The position numbers and the translations under genes are program-made. A model generated the notes under the pieces. It had not been told where the DNA came from. It ran no database searches and worked only from the letters and a program-made list of their open reading frames with translations. Positions 1-8,143 of a DNA stretch of 32,849 nucleotides are shown piece by piece (position 1 is the first letter of the stretch; each line of letters starts with the position of its first letter). Origin of the DNA: Candidatus Desulfovibrio intestinipullorum (GTDB lineage Bacteria; Desulfobacterota; Desulfovibrionia; Desulfovibrionales; Desulfovibrionaceae); contig DXHV01000017.1 in the NCBI GenBank assembly GCA_019113165.1, positions 1 to 32,849 on the forward strand, written 5' to 3'.

Positions 1-1
1 T

Positions 2-226
2 ATCTGCTGCGTATCGCTCCGCGTATGTTTCGTTCTTGCTCTTGCCCATATTCAAATCTTCCCTTTTTCTGAATATGTTTTAACACGTGCAATCCCTGAA
101 GAATTAAAAACAAGTTTGCCTAGTGTTGAAGAGATAGAAAAAGAACTCGATACAGACAATAAAAGAATACTCTCTGAGCCATCATTGGAAAAACAAACCA
201 TGTTCATGGGAAGCCCAAAGGCCTAG
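2..226 (+). CDS. C-terminal fragment of an AT-rich unknown gene
   Basis: The frame beginning at base 2 is open from the window edge to a TAG at 224-226 and gives about 74 residues ending in TMFMGSPKA. Its codons (gaa, tta, aaa, aca, agt, ata) are strikingly AT-rich compared with every complete gene in the window, so it is probably recently acquired DNA. The visible part has a hydrophobic start (CVSLRVCFVLALAH) and then a charged, helical-looking tail rich in Glu, Lys and Asp. I do not recognise the family. The C-terminus of an insertion-sequence transposase is one possibility, because an inverted repeat lies just downstream, but nothing in the fragment proves this. The start codon is outside the window. 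Confidence 0.5.
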   Translation: MCCVSLRVCFVLALAHIQIFPFSEYVLTRAIPEELKTSLPSVEEIEKELDTDNKRILSEPSLEKQTMFMGSPKA

Positions 227-265
227 CGGGACTGCAAAGCCTCTGGTGGGGCCAGCTCTTAACGA

Positions 266-386
266 AAAAGACTTGAGGGTGGAACCAAAAGGGTGATATT
301 GCCCTCAAATCGTGCATTCGAGATGAGCAAAATGGCGGGTTGTCTCCAGCCGAATCCCCCTTTGAGTTCCACTCTCAAAGACTTTT
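266..386. repeat. imperfect inverted repeat pair, about 120 bp apart end to end
   Basis: Bases 266-285 (AAAAGACTTGAGGGTGGAAC) match the reverse complement of 366-386 at about 18 of 21 aligned positions with one gap. The right arm is followed by a T-run (392-398). The pair starts 40 bases after the stop of the foreign-looking gene fragment. It may be the end structure of a mobile element or a transcription terminator or attenuator. I see no target-site duplication. Confidence 0.45.
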
Positions 387-399
387 CTGTCCTTTTTTT

Positions 400-1180
400 G
401 TAATTTCATGATGTTGAGAGGTCCTTCCCAAAATCGGGTTGATCTGGGTGTAGGATCCCGTCTCTACGACCTCTCTTGCGCGCCTGTCTGGCCATGAAGC
501 ACGACTGGACTCGCGAAGGCCACCAACCCAACTTTGGGAGGGACCTGTTGAGAATGCGAAAAGAGGGACTTTCCCGTATCTTGCACCCTGTGAAAGGACG
601 GGCAGAGAAAGGGCACAGTGCCCTGGGACACAGATCGGGTAGAGGAATGGGGGCAGCCGTGTGAGCACAAGGGCTTTTTGAGCCGAACAAGGGATCCCGG
701 CCGTTCATGCAGCCCTGCCACGGAAGAAGCATATCTTCGCTTCCTTCCCGAAGCCCTTCCCGAATACGATCCACTGTCAGGACGCCTGGCTGTCTGCATC
801 ACGTTGCCTTGCTGTTCTCGTGTTTCGGCAAAGATTCAGTGCTGCTCTGCACAGAAAGAAAGGCGTGCTGTGAAAAAAAAGCGTCCTGTGCCGAAACTGT
901 ATCTGTGGAGAGGCGGGCGGGCTGTCTGTCTGTTGCATTGTCTGTGCGGAAGCTCAGAGCGCTGTACCCGCCAGGGACCTGGCCTCTGCACAAGGAGTGT
1001 GCCAGGAGGCCGCCTGTTCACCGCCTGTCCGTCTCTCGTTCACAAAAGAGGCAGCGGACATGCCAGGAACACAGGGGCATTGCATGCCAGGGCAGAACAG
1101 GAACCGTTTTTGTGCACACCCCTGCACACCCTTGCACCAAGGGACATGGTGCACGCCCTTTTTGCAAGACGAGGATTTTC
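400..1180. other. GC-rich stretch without a convincing gene
   Basis: Open frames cross this stretch on both strands, including an upstream extension of the next gene's frame. They have no good ribosome binding site, and their translations are rich in Cys, Arg, His and Ser with no recognisable domain. I see no RNA gene here. The real gene is taken to begin at 1181. Confidence 0.5.
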
Positions 1181-1840
1181 ATGGAACATCAGGCATTCAG
1201 ATTTCCCGTCTGCGTGCTGCGCTGCAGGCACGAGACGGAGCAAACGCACGATGGCACGCAACCGAAGATCAGCTGGGAAGAGAACATGGAGAACGCTGCC
1301 TCCCTGCTGGAGCCCCTGCTGCAGTGCTCCTGGCAGCCGGACGAGGAGTTCTTTGCACGGCCCATCCGCATTGTCGAAATCCTGCCCATTGGGACCCAGT
1401 ATGGTTCCCCCCTGGCCAACTTTGTGAAGGTGCAGCGCTGTGCCGTCACCATGGCCCTGGACCCTCTGGCCCGGGAGCTTCTGCGGCAGATGCCGCCGCC
1501 CCTGTCCCTTTGTGACGAGGCCATGATTTTTCCCGACCTGGCCCGAAAACTTCGGAAACGCCTTGAGAATGTGGACGAAAAGCCCTTTCCCGGCCTTGCC
1601 GAGCTGCGCACCTTTGCCCTGCCTGGCAAGACCCTCTTCAACTGCTGCGTGCCTGTGCTCGAATTCTGCGGCGTTCTTGTCGCAGCACGGCACAGGGAAC
1701 ACTTCCCCGTGGAATTGCGGGCCCAGTTTGCCAGGAGCGGCACGGCCTACATTGATGCGGTCTTTGAGGGAGAAGATCTGGACTCCGACCATCTGAGGTT
1801 TGCCCTGTATCAGTTTGGAGCATGCGATGCTGATGTATAG
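1181..1840 (+). CDS. unknown protein, first gene of an overlapping pair
   Basis: This encodes 219 residues starting MEHQAFRFPV. The ATG at 1181 is chosen because GAGG (1171-1174) sits six bases upstream and the protein-like sequence begins there, although the frame stays open further upstream. I do not recognise a family. The protein has no signal peptide or membrane segment and mixes short hydrophobic stretches (IRIVEILPIG; LFNCCVPVLEFCGVLVAA) with charged helices, so it is probably a soluble globular protein. It overlaps the next gene by 14 bases, which strongly suggests translational coupling and a shared role. The base composition resembles the rest of the chromosome. Its function is unknown. 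A role beside the Lon-like/TPR partner is inferred only from position. Confidence 0.65.
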   Translation: MEHQAFRFPVCVLRCRHETEQTHDGTQPKISWEENMENAASLLEPLLQCSWQPDEEFFARPIRIVEILPIGTQYGSPLANFVKVQRCAVTMALDPLARELLRQMPPPLSLCDEAMIFPDLARKLRKRLENVDEKPFPGLAELRTFALPGKTLFNCCVPVLEFCGVLVAARHREHFPVELRAQFARSGTAYIDAVFEGEDLDSDHLRFALYQFGACDADV

Positions 1841-4133
1841 AGAAAAATACGAGGGACTGTTCATCACCAGGGAACCCTGGCAGACCGTGGCACTGCGCCT
1901 GCGTCACGGAGATGCGTCCTACATTCCTGCCAATCTGGTGGACTGGCCCGTGGAAACGGACGATGTGGACAACCTCTCCGAAGACATGCTGCGCCTTCTG
2001 CTTGCCATGATCCTTGTGCGCGGCGAAAAGCCTGCCGACGATCTGCCCATGGCCGAGCACTGCCAGGAAGCTGAGTCCTGGGTGGAAGTCCCCCTGCTTG
2101 CGCACAGGAGCGACGGCACGGTGCGCATTGTGCCTGTGCTGCTGGGGTATGCCGAAACCGAGACCTTTCATGTGGGCTTTGAGGAGGGCGTGCTTTCGCC
2201 GCGGGCCCAGGCCGCTGCGCGGACGGCGCTGAACATCTGGGGCACTCCGGGAAGATGGTGGCTTGTCTCAAGGCTCTCCCCGCAATCCCTGCAGGAGGCC
2301 GTGGACGAGACGTCCATTGCCCTGCCCCTGGCGCTGGCTGCCGTGAACCTCATCGAGGGCCACGACTTTGCGCCGCAGGATGTCATGCTCTTTGCGGCCG
2401 GCAACATGGACAGCTTCGGCTTTGTCTCTGCCGTCAGGGATCTGCCGGGCCTTGTGCGCTGCGCCCTGGAAAACGGAGAGTATGCGGCACACTTCATGCT
2501 GGTTCCCGAAGACAATCTGTACGGGACAACACCGCAGGACGTCCTTCTGCCAGTGTCCGATGTCCTGGATGCTCCGTGCCTGCAGTTCATGTGCCAGCAG
2601 CCGGATGCGTCCATCCGCCCCATTGCCGACAGGCTCCCTGTCTGGCGCAAGGATCCCGCAGGCTTTCTGGACCAGGTGGCGCAAGGCTCCATCCGGCCCC
2701 TGTATCTTCTGGCCCTCCTTGGCCTGGCAGAACAGAGCTGGTTTGCCAATCTGGAGGAACAGAAGCTTGCGGACCTGCTGCCGGGAGCCGTGGCTGTCCT
2801 GCAACGACTTGCACAGGACGTGGAGACCCTGCGCAGGGAACGAAAAAATGTGTCTGGCGGCGAGGAGGCCATGAAGGTCTACGAGACCCTGCCGGAACGC
2901 TTTCTGAAGCTCTTTCCCCTTCACAGGCTTGCCAGCCTGCCTGCCTCGCTGGAACTCATGCAGGTGGCCCAGGCCTGGCTGCGTCTGCCGGATCTCGACA
3001 GGGAAGAAGGCGCAGGCTGGTCCGAACTGGTAGAGCGCTGCCGCCGAAGCCTTGTCCGGGGCCGTGCCGGCGCGTCCCTGGAAGAACTGGCTGCCATTCT
3101 GCAGACACTGCCTGAAAACCACTCCTCCTACCGCTTCCTGGCAGAGGACCTTCCTGCCTCCCTGATCTCGTCGTTCGAGAAGGCACAGGCTGCGGATGAT
3201 CCGCTCTCTGCCCGCTGCGCGTATCGTATCTTCCGGCACCATGCCTTTTGCGGCGCGTATGACGAGGCTGCGTCCTTTGCCCAGAAGGCCCTGGAGACAG
3301 CCCGGGATCCGGCGCTCAGGCAGCAGTGCCTGCTGGATCGCATGACCCTGAACCTGACCATGGGCCGCATGAAGGAAGCCTGCGAGGATTTGTGCGCCGC
3401 CGCAGGCAGGGAACGAACCCGCCTGGATCTGAGCCGGGCCGTGGCAGAGTCCGGATCGGCCAGGGCACGGCTCTATTTTTCGAAGCTGTGCAAGGCGTCG
3501 GGCCTTGAAGAGCAGGGGGCTGATGCCCTGGATGTGCTGCTGGCCGTGCAGGCCGCAGGCTCCACGCTCAGGAACAATCTCTTTGTCACACTCTGTCACG
3601 AGATTGGCAGGGATGTCTTTGCCACCTTCCTTGCGCCTGATCTGCACACCCTGAAGGAGCCGGCCGAACTCTGTACGGCCTTCCTGCGGCTGTGCTTCCA
3701 TGTGCCTCTTCTTTTCCCTTACAAGTACAAGAGAATCCACTCTCCCATGGGCAGCATGGACTATGCAGCAGGAGAAGAGCATCCCTGGGAACAGTGGCAC
3801 TATTTCTATGGCAGGCTTTTGCTTGCCGAGGACAGGCAGAAGGCCTGCGTGCACTTCCAGGAGGGGCTGAAGATCTGCCTGAGCCAGACCCGTGCCCTGC
3901 ACCTGTACCCCATGGCCCTGCTGCCCCTCTCGGTGCTTGCCGCAGAAGAGCTGCGACCACAGGAAGAGCTTCACCAGACGACGACGGACGTCCTTGCCAG
4001 GCTGGGCGACCTGTGCGCGTCGGGCCAGCTCTACGAGCCCCACTTCCATGACCTGCTCTCAATGCAGCCCGAAGAGGTGCTCAGGGAGGTCGCCGACCAT
4101 CCGCAGACCTGGTTCCCCTTCACGTTTTTCTGA
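1827..4133 (+). CDS. large TPR-like protein with a probable degenerate Lon-protease-like domain
   Basis: This encodes 768 residues starting MLMYREKYEG. The ATG at 1827 has GGAG at 1817-1820, six bases upstream, inside the end of the preceding gene. Residues about 140-250 resemble the Lon (S16) proteolytic domain. DETS at 160-163 lies where Lon has its catalytic Ser. It is followed by an Ala/Leu-rich helix, then VMLFAAGNMDSFGFVSAV in place of the Lon TGE-D-GxVxPVGG segment, then ALENG and MLVPEDN in place of AxxAGxxxVxxPxxN. The catalytic Lys of Lon appears to be missing (RDLPGLVRCAL), so the domain may be a binding fold and not a protease. The remainder, from about residue 320, is helical with Ala/Leu-rich pairs like TPR units (AYDEAASFAQKALETARDPA; CVHFQEGLKICLSQ). 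There is no signal peptide. The Lon-like call is my own alignment by eye. The function is unknown. Confidence 0.6.
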   Translation: MLMYREKYEGLFITREPWQTVALRLRHGDASYIPANLVDWPVETDDVDNLSEDMLRLLLAMILVRGEKPADDLPMAEHCQEAESWVEVPLLAHRSDGTVRIVPVLLGYAETETFHVGFEEGVLSPRAQAAARTALNIWGTPGRWWLVSRLSPQSLQEAVDETSIALPLALAAVNLIEGHDFAPQDVMLFAAGNMDSFGFVSAVRDLPGLVRCALENGEYAAHFMLVPEDNLYGTTPQDVLLPVSDVLDAPCLQFMCQQPDASIRPIADRLPVWRKDPAGFLDQVAQGSIRPLYLLALLGLAEQSWFANLEEQKLADLLPGAVAVLQRLAQDVETLRRERKNVSGGEEAMKVYETLPERFLKLFPLHRLASLPASLELMQVAQAWLRLPDLDREEGAGWSELVERCRRSLVRGRAGASLEELAAILQTLPENHSSYRFLAEDLPASLISSFEKAQAADDPLSARCAYRIFRHHAFCGAYDEAASFAQKALETARDPALRQQCLLDRMTLNLTMGRMKEACEDLCAAAGRERTRLDLSRAVAESGSARARLYFSKLCKASGLEEQGADALDVLLAVQAAGSTLRNNLFVTLCHEIGRDVFATFLAPDLHTLKEPAELCTAFLRLCFHVPLLFPYKYKRIHSPMGSMDYAAGEEHPWEQWHYFYGRLLLAEDRQKACVHFQEGLKICLSQTRALHLYPMALLPLSVLAAEELRPQEELHQTTTDVLARLGDLCASGQLYEPHFHDLLSMQPEEVLREVADHPQTWFPFTFF

Positions 4134-4318
4134 TGCCTGGCAGTCCTGGGCAGCTGATGAACAGTCTCTGACGAGAAGGAAAAGCCGCAGGCTGGAGCAT
4201 GTCCTGACAGGAAGGACAACGAGGGCATTGCAAAAAAAAGTCTCTGAAGGAGTGGACTTTTTTGGCCTGTCAGCCGTTTTGCGCCTCCTCGTGCCAGAGG
4301 GGACATTCCGGGAAAAGT

Positions 4319-4368
4319 CCTGAAGCGTGCACAAGGCCAGTCCCTGCACATGCTTCAGGCTTTTTTTT
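4319..4368 (+). terminator. rho-independent terminator
   Basis: CCTGAAGC (4319-4326) pairs with GCTTCAGG (4352-4359), with further pairing inside (GTGCA/TGCAC), and is followed directly by eight T (4361-4368). It lies about 190 bases after the stop of the Lon-like/TPR gene and would end transcription of that two-gene unit before the convergent cas6-like gene. Confidence 0.75.
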
Positions 4369-4486
4369 GCTGCAGGGAAAAAAGCTGCACGCTTTCCGGA
4401 TAGTTCCCGGGATGTCCCGGGAGTTCCAGGGAAGTCCCCGTGGAAATCCCCACAGAAATTTCGCTGGCGCGCTTGCGTCATGCCCC

Positions 4487-5548
4487 TCATGCGTCGGCAA
4501 GGCTGTCCTGATCCTGCAGAGGATCGGGGCGGGCCCGGTCGCCGCTTTTGGGATCAATGAGGGGCATGCAGTGGACATGGTCCAGTTCCGGAATGCGCCA
4601 GAAGCCAAGGCCAAGGCGACCGTTCTTGCCGGCACCGAGATACTGCCCGAGCACAAGGCGCAGGGCCGCCTCTTCCGAGGGTCTGCCACTGCAGGTCAGC
4701 AGACCGGAGACGCCGCCGATGGCCTTGCTGTGCAGGGCATTGTAGCGCATGTCCTCCCAGCGAAGCCGTGCCGCTTCCACGGCCAGGCCTTCTGCAGGAG
4801 GACCCGCCCAGGGCGACAGGCGCCGGACGTGGCCCAGCAGATGGGAAAGGGCGTCGGGCGCCTCGGCAAGCCAGCGGGCGGAACAGAAGCGCTCCCTGTC
4901 CGTTTGTATGCCTGCTTTCTGCCCGGCAGGCAGGGTGAGCCGCAGGGGGCTGACAAAATGGATGTGCCACTGCGTGCGGACACGCAGGGCGGCGCATTCG
5001 CGGGCAAGATCGGCACAGTTCAGGGGCGGTACGGCGCCCTTGTCCATGGCGCCTGCGGGAATGAGCGTGCGCCGCACGGCATCCCTGAAACCCAGAAATT
5101 CAAGGTGTTCCCCGCAGAACTCGCCCCGGGCCTGCATGGTCTGCATGGCCCTGGTCAGGGCAGGAAGACAGGCAAGGCCCGCAGGCTCGACCATGAGGCG
5201 CAGCGTGACAATGTCGCCTGGCAGAAAGGGATTGGTGCCGTGGCGCAGGGAAAAGAGGCCGGCAATAAAGTCTTCGGCACACAGATGCGCCTCCCTGCAG
5301 GCAAAGCGCAGCCAGGCACTCCAGCGGGCTCCGTGAACAGGGGGCAGGCTGCGCACGGGCCTGCGCACGGCAAAAAGGCATTCCACCAGGCAGGTCTCCT
5401 GCAGCAGGGGCAGGGTATCCCCGGTGCCGGCCTGGCCTGCCTGCTGTGTCAGGCTGGCCGGATTGGTGTGGGGATCGGGAAGGCTTTCCGTACTGCCCAG
5501 GCGGCACGCTGTGCCAGGAAACCCGGGGCTTTTTGGGATAAGGTCCAT
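4487..5548 (-). CDS. cas6: Cas6-family CRISPR endoribonuclease (solitary)
   Basis: This encodes 353 residues starting MDLIPKSPGF. Cas6 enzymes cut CRISPR precursor RNA inside each repeat. The C-terminal half fits the Cas6 C-terminal domain: a strand HIHFVSPLRLTL (about 195-206), a long helical part, then RYNALHSKAIGGVSGLL (about 268-284) and the glycine-rich end LGQYLGAGKNGRLGLGFWRI (about 300-319), the usual G-rich loop of the second ferredoxin-like fold. The N-terminal half carries LPPVHGARWSAWLRF (68-82), matching the family's first helix, with His72 nearby. I cannot assign the catalytic His with certainty. The first 45 residues look like a low-complexity extension, the start has no strong ribosome binding site, and a later start is possible. 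No other cas gene lies beside it. The only CRISPR array in the window is about 17.5 kb away and has a repeat suited to Cas6 cleavage. Confidence 0.75.
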   Translation of the reverse strand: MDLIPKSPGFPGTACRLGSTESLPDPHTNPASLTQQAGQAGTGDTLPLLQETCLVECLFAVRRPVRSLPPVHGARWSAWLRFACREAHLCAEDFIAGLFSLRHGTNPFLPGDIVTLRLMVEPAGLACLPALTRAMQTMQARGEFCGEHLEFLGFRDAVRRTLIPAGAMDKGAVPPLNCADLARECAALRVRTQWHIHFVSPLRLTLPAGQKAGIQTDRERFCSARWLAEAPDALSHLLGHVRRLSPWAGPPAEGLAVEAARLRWEDMRYNALHSKAIGGVSGLLTCSGRPSEEAALRLVLGQYLGAGKNGRLGLGFWRIPELDHVHCMPLIDPKSGDRARPDPLQDQDSLADA

Positions 5549-5766
5549 TTTCGAGACTGCCTGTTGTGGTGAAGGGATCTGTGCGCAGACAGAAACGGCA
5601 GAAGGCCCGGGCCTGCGCTTGAGTCCTCAAAGAATAGCAGCTTTGGGCTGTCCTGTCCTCAGGAGATTGTGGCGTTTTGGTGCAGGGCAGGGCGGCTGGC
5701 CAGATTATTTCGTGAAAAAGACGCCACCGGCGCCGAAACAGATGGTAGCTGAAGAAGGAGGTTTGC

Positions 5767-7179
5767 ATGAAGAGCATTGATGCGGCCTGCTGTCGTGCCT
5801 GGGGCAGGATGTACCGCCAGCGCCACTGTCCGGATCTCAGCATCCTGATGGAAGGCAGCAGACAGGCACAAAGACACCTTGCCTCCTGCGGCATGTGCCG
5901 GGCACGCCTGGACAGTGCCGCCGAGGCGGCAGAACTTGGGGCACTGCTGATGAAGATCCCCGTGCGCATGCCGCCGGCGACGCCTCCGCGTCCCGGAGAT
6001 GTCCGGGCCCTGCGGCCAAGAAGCTCCGGTCTGCCCAGACTCCCCTGGCTGGACAGGGACAGGCGCTTTTGCAATGCGCCCCTGCTGCTTGTACTCGGCT
6101 TTCCCGATGCACAGGGTTTTGTGCAGGTGGCCCAGGTCTTTGACGAGTCGGCCCTCTGCGTGACTGGCGAGGACATCGCCTTAGGCACAGGGCTTTTTGC
6201 CGAGGCCTGGAATACCTATGCCGTGCCGGCACAGGCCCTGGATCCGGTCGCCTATGCCAGAGCCTGGGCACAGGTGGCGGATCGTGTCCGCCAGCGGGCC
6301 CGGGAGCCCTTTGCCGCGGTGGAGGAACACTCTCCAGTCCATGCCTTCCGGCAAGACGAATGCCGGACCGGCAGCCTTTTCAGCATGCAGCTCACCCTGC
6401 ATGCCCTGAAGGAGCTGGAAAGGGAGACGGAAGAAGGGCCGGAAGAGGAGTCGGAAGAGGAGTCGGAAGAGGAGACGGCAGCCCGCTTCCTTGCGCGTCT
6501 GTCGCGGCGCTCCTGTCCGGCGCAGCCGGACAGTCTGCCGGACACGACGTCCGGGATCGAATCAGGGACCGGACCCTGGAGCGAGCCCGAGATTTGTCCC
6601 GAAATCTGTCCCGAGACCGGTCCGGTGACTGCCTCCGAGGCCCGGTGGCAGGAAGGCATACTGTGCGAAGGGACAGGCGCAGACTGGCCCATGGACTATG
6701 CCGCATCGGGATCCCCGGGCAGCCTTGGCCGGGGGCCCAGGAGCAGGGTAACGGCACACAGGGTGCTGATCTGTCCACCAGGCGGCATGCCCCGCTGGAT
6801 TCCAGCCGACGTGCGCTGCCGGGAGTGTGCCGGCAAGACGCTGTTTGGCATCACCTGTCAGCCTGGGACCGACCCCTGGCCTGTGTCCGTTTCCGCCTTC
6901 TATCAGGGCCGGAGCGCCCTGACCATCCAGGCAGGCTGGCTGCGGGATCGCATCCTGCAGATTGATGCGTCCTTTGCCGGATCGATCCGGGACCTTGCCT
7001 GGCTGCACATTGCCGTGGAAGCGGGTTCCGATGAGAGTTTTGTGGACGGGAGCACCGTGGAAGACGGAGCTGCCGACCGGCGCCCGGAAAATGCCGGCGG
7101 CGACGGCCAGGCCGGAAACGACACAAATGCCGGGCAGGCCGCGAACGGCGACGACAAAAGCGGCTGTTCCCTGAACTGA
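5767..7179 (+). CDS. unknown acidic protein with an N-terminal zinc-finger-like motif
   Basis: This encodes 470 residues starting MKSIDAACCR. AAGGAGG lies about five bases before the ATG, an excellent ribosome binding site. Residues about 36-48 read RHLASCGMCRARL, an H-x3-C-x2-C arrangement as in the zf-HC2 zinc-binding domains of anti-sigma factors. No membrane segment follows and no sigma factor gene is adjacent. A globular middle part (LLLVLGFPDAQGFVQVAQVF and following) is followed by a Glu-rich linker built from repeats of EEES and by a Cys-Pro repeat. A second globular part (AHRVLICPPGGMPRWIPADV onward) precedes a Gly/Asn/Asp-rich tail. The linker DNA is made of 12-base tandem repeats. 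I do not recognise the family. A regulatory or partner role is a guess from the zinc motif only. Confidence 0.65.
   Translation: MKSIDAACCRAWGRMYRQRHCPDLSILMEGSRQAQRHLASCGMCRARLDSAAEAAELGALLMKIPVRMPPATPPRPGDVRALRPRSSGLPRLPWLDRDRRFCNAPLLLVLGFPDAQGFVQVAQVFDESALCVTGEDIALGTGLFAEAWNTYAVPAQALDPVAYARAWAQVADRVRQRAREPFAAVEEHSPVHAFRQDECRTGSLFSMQLTLHALKELERETEEGPEEESEEESEEETAARFLARLSRRSCPAQPDSLPDTTSGIESGTGPWSEPEICPEICPETGPVTASEARWQEGILCEGTGADWPMDYAASGSPGSLGRGPRSRVTAHRVLICPPGGMPRWIPADVRCRECAGKTLFGITCQPGTDPWPVSVSAFYQGRSALTIQAGWLRDRILQIDASFAGSIRDLAWLHIAVEAGSDESFVDGSTVEDGAADRRPENAGGDGQAGNDTNAGQAANGDDKSGCSLN
6429..6476. repeat. four tandem 12-base repeats within a gene
   Basis: The unit GGAAGAGGAGTC occurs at 6441-6452 and 6453-6464, with variant copies at 6429-6440 and 6465-6476. 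In the gene's frame the units encode EEES-type tetrapeptides of an acidic linker. Confidence 0.85.
6589..6624. repeat. three degenerate tandem 12-base repeats within a gene
   Basis: GAGATTTGTCCC, GAAATCTGTCCC and GAGACCGGTCCG follow each other at 6589, 6601 and 6613. They encode EICP, EICP and ETGP in the zinc-finger-like protein. Confidence 0.8.
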
Positions 7180-7324
7180 CAAGGCTGTGCCTGGCCTGAC
7201 CCCTGTTCCCAAGCTCTCCCTGTTCCCCCTGCTGACGGGAGCGACAGTGTGGTGTACACTGGTCTTCCCCTGATGTCCCCTGAGCGTTTGTCTGGAAAAA
7301 CAACGGCAAAAGAAGGAGCCTGCC

Positions 7325-7963
7325 ATGCGCAGCATCATTGCCCTGCTTTGTGTTCTGCCTGTTCTCGGCGGATGCCTTTCGTCTCCCTCCCAGTCCATGT
7401 ACCCGATGTACCCGGTGTCCGCGTACCCGGTGTACACGGTCACGGAAGTGCAGACTGTTCCCCTCATGCAGCCTGTGCAGAGTCCGGTGACCATGCCGGC
7501 GCAGTCCCTGCCTCCGGCAGACTTCCGGCCCGTGCCGATCGGCAGGCTGGCCAATTATCGCAGTCTGAAGAAAAAGCAGACGCAGGCAGAATTTCAGCAG
7601 GCCTACGACATTGCCCTTTCCATTGTGGCGCCCCTGGCCGGCCTGCCCCGCGAGCAGCAGCTGCTGGGCATTGCCCAGGCCCTGCGCGACCGTTTTGCCA
7701 CGGGCACCTATTCGACGTCCACGAATCACTACAATGACGCCTACGGGTATCTCGTGCTGGGGGTTGCCTCCTGCGCAGGCTGCACACGGGCCACAGGACT
7801 GTGCCTCAACATTCTGGGCATAGCCTATGAGCACGTGAACGAAAACAAGTGGAAGCATCAGTGGTGCCGCGTGAATGTGAACGGGACCTACTGGATCTGC
7901 GATGCCTTCGGGCTCTACGCAGGTCCGGAACCGGCCCCCTATGCCCATCCCAGGGGCTGCTGA
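7325..7963 (+). CDS. lipoprotein with a transglutaminase-like domain
   Basis: This encodes 212 residues starting MRSIIALLCV. The ribosome binding site GAAGGAG lies seven bases before the ATG. The N-terminus is a short lipoprotein signal ending in LGGC (Cys17), so the mature protein should be lipid-anchored in the cell envelope. A Tyr/Pro/Val-rich linker (MYPMYPVSAYPVYTV) follows. The C-terminal part resembles the transglutaminase/protease-like fold. CAGCTRATGLCLNILGI (about 145-161) would hold the nucleophilic Cys at the start of its helix. HQWCRVNVNGTYWICDA (about 178-194) supplies the expected His (HxW) and Asp (WxxxDA) of the triad. Such proteins act as peptidases, transglutaminases or peptidoglycan-related enzymes, and the substrate here is unknown. 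It ends 180 bases before an ankyrin-repeat gene on the same strand. Confidence 0.7.
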   Translation: MRSIIALLCVLPVLGGCLSSPSQSMYPMYPVSAYPVYTVTEVQTVPLMQPVQSPVTMPAQSLPPADFRPVPIGRLANYRSLKKKQTQAEFQQAYDIALSIVAPLAGLPREQQLLGIAQALRDRFATGTYSTSTNHYNDAYGYLVLGVASCAGCTRATGLCLNILGIAYEHVNENKWKHQWCRVNVNGTYWICDAFGLYAGPEPAPYAHPRGC

Positions 7964-8143
7964 GTGCAGGGCCCGGAGCGGACCAGGACGAAAGGCCCTC
8001 TGCAGCACACGCAAGCCTTGAGTTCCGTCTGCTCCAGAGGCCCTGGGCACAGGGCAGCACGAGAGCTGCCAGGCAGCCGTCCGTGCTGCCGGGAACAGGG
8101 TTTTGACGAGCGTTTTGTTTGTGAAGGAACAGGAGACCGACAG

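Noticed and set aside
707..1180. Upstream extension of the gene starting at 1181
   Set aside because: The frame is open, but the translation is Cys/Arg/Ser-rich and lacks a ribosome binding site, while 1181 has one.
2268..4049. Minus-strand open frame of 593 codons
   Set aside because: It is antisense to the Lon-like/TPR gene, which has a good start and a terminator behind it.
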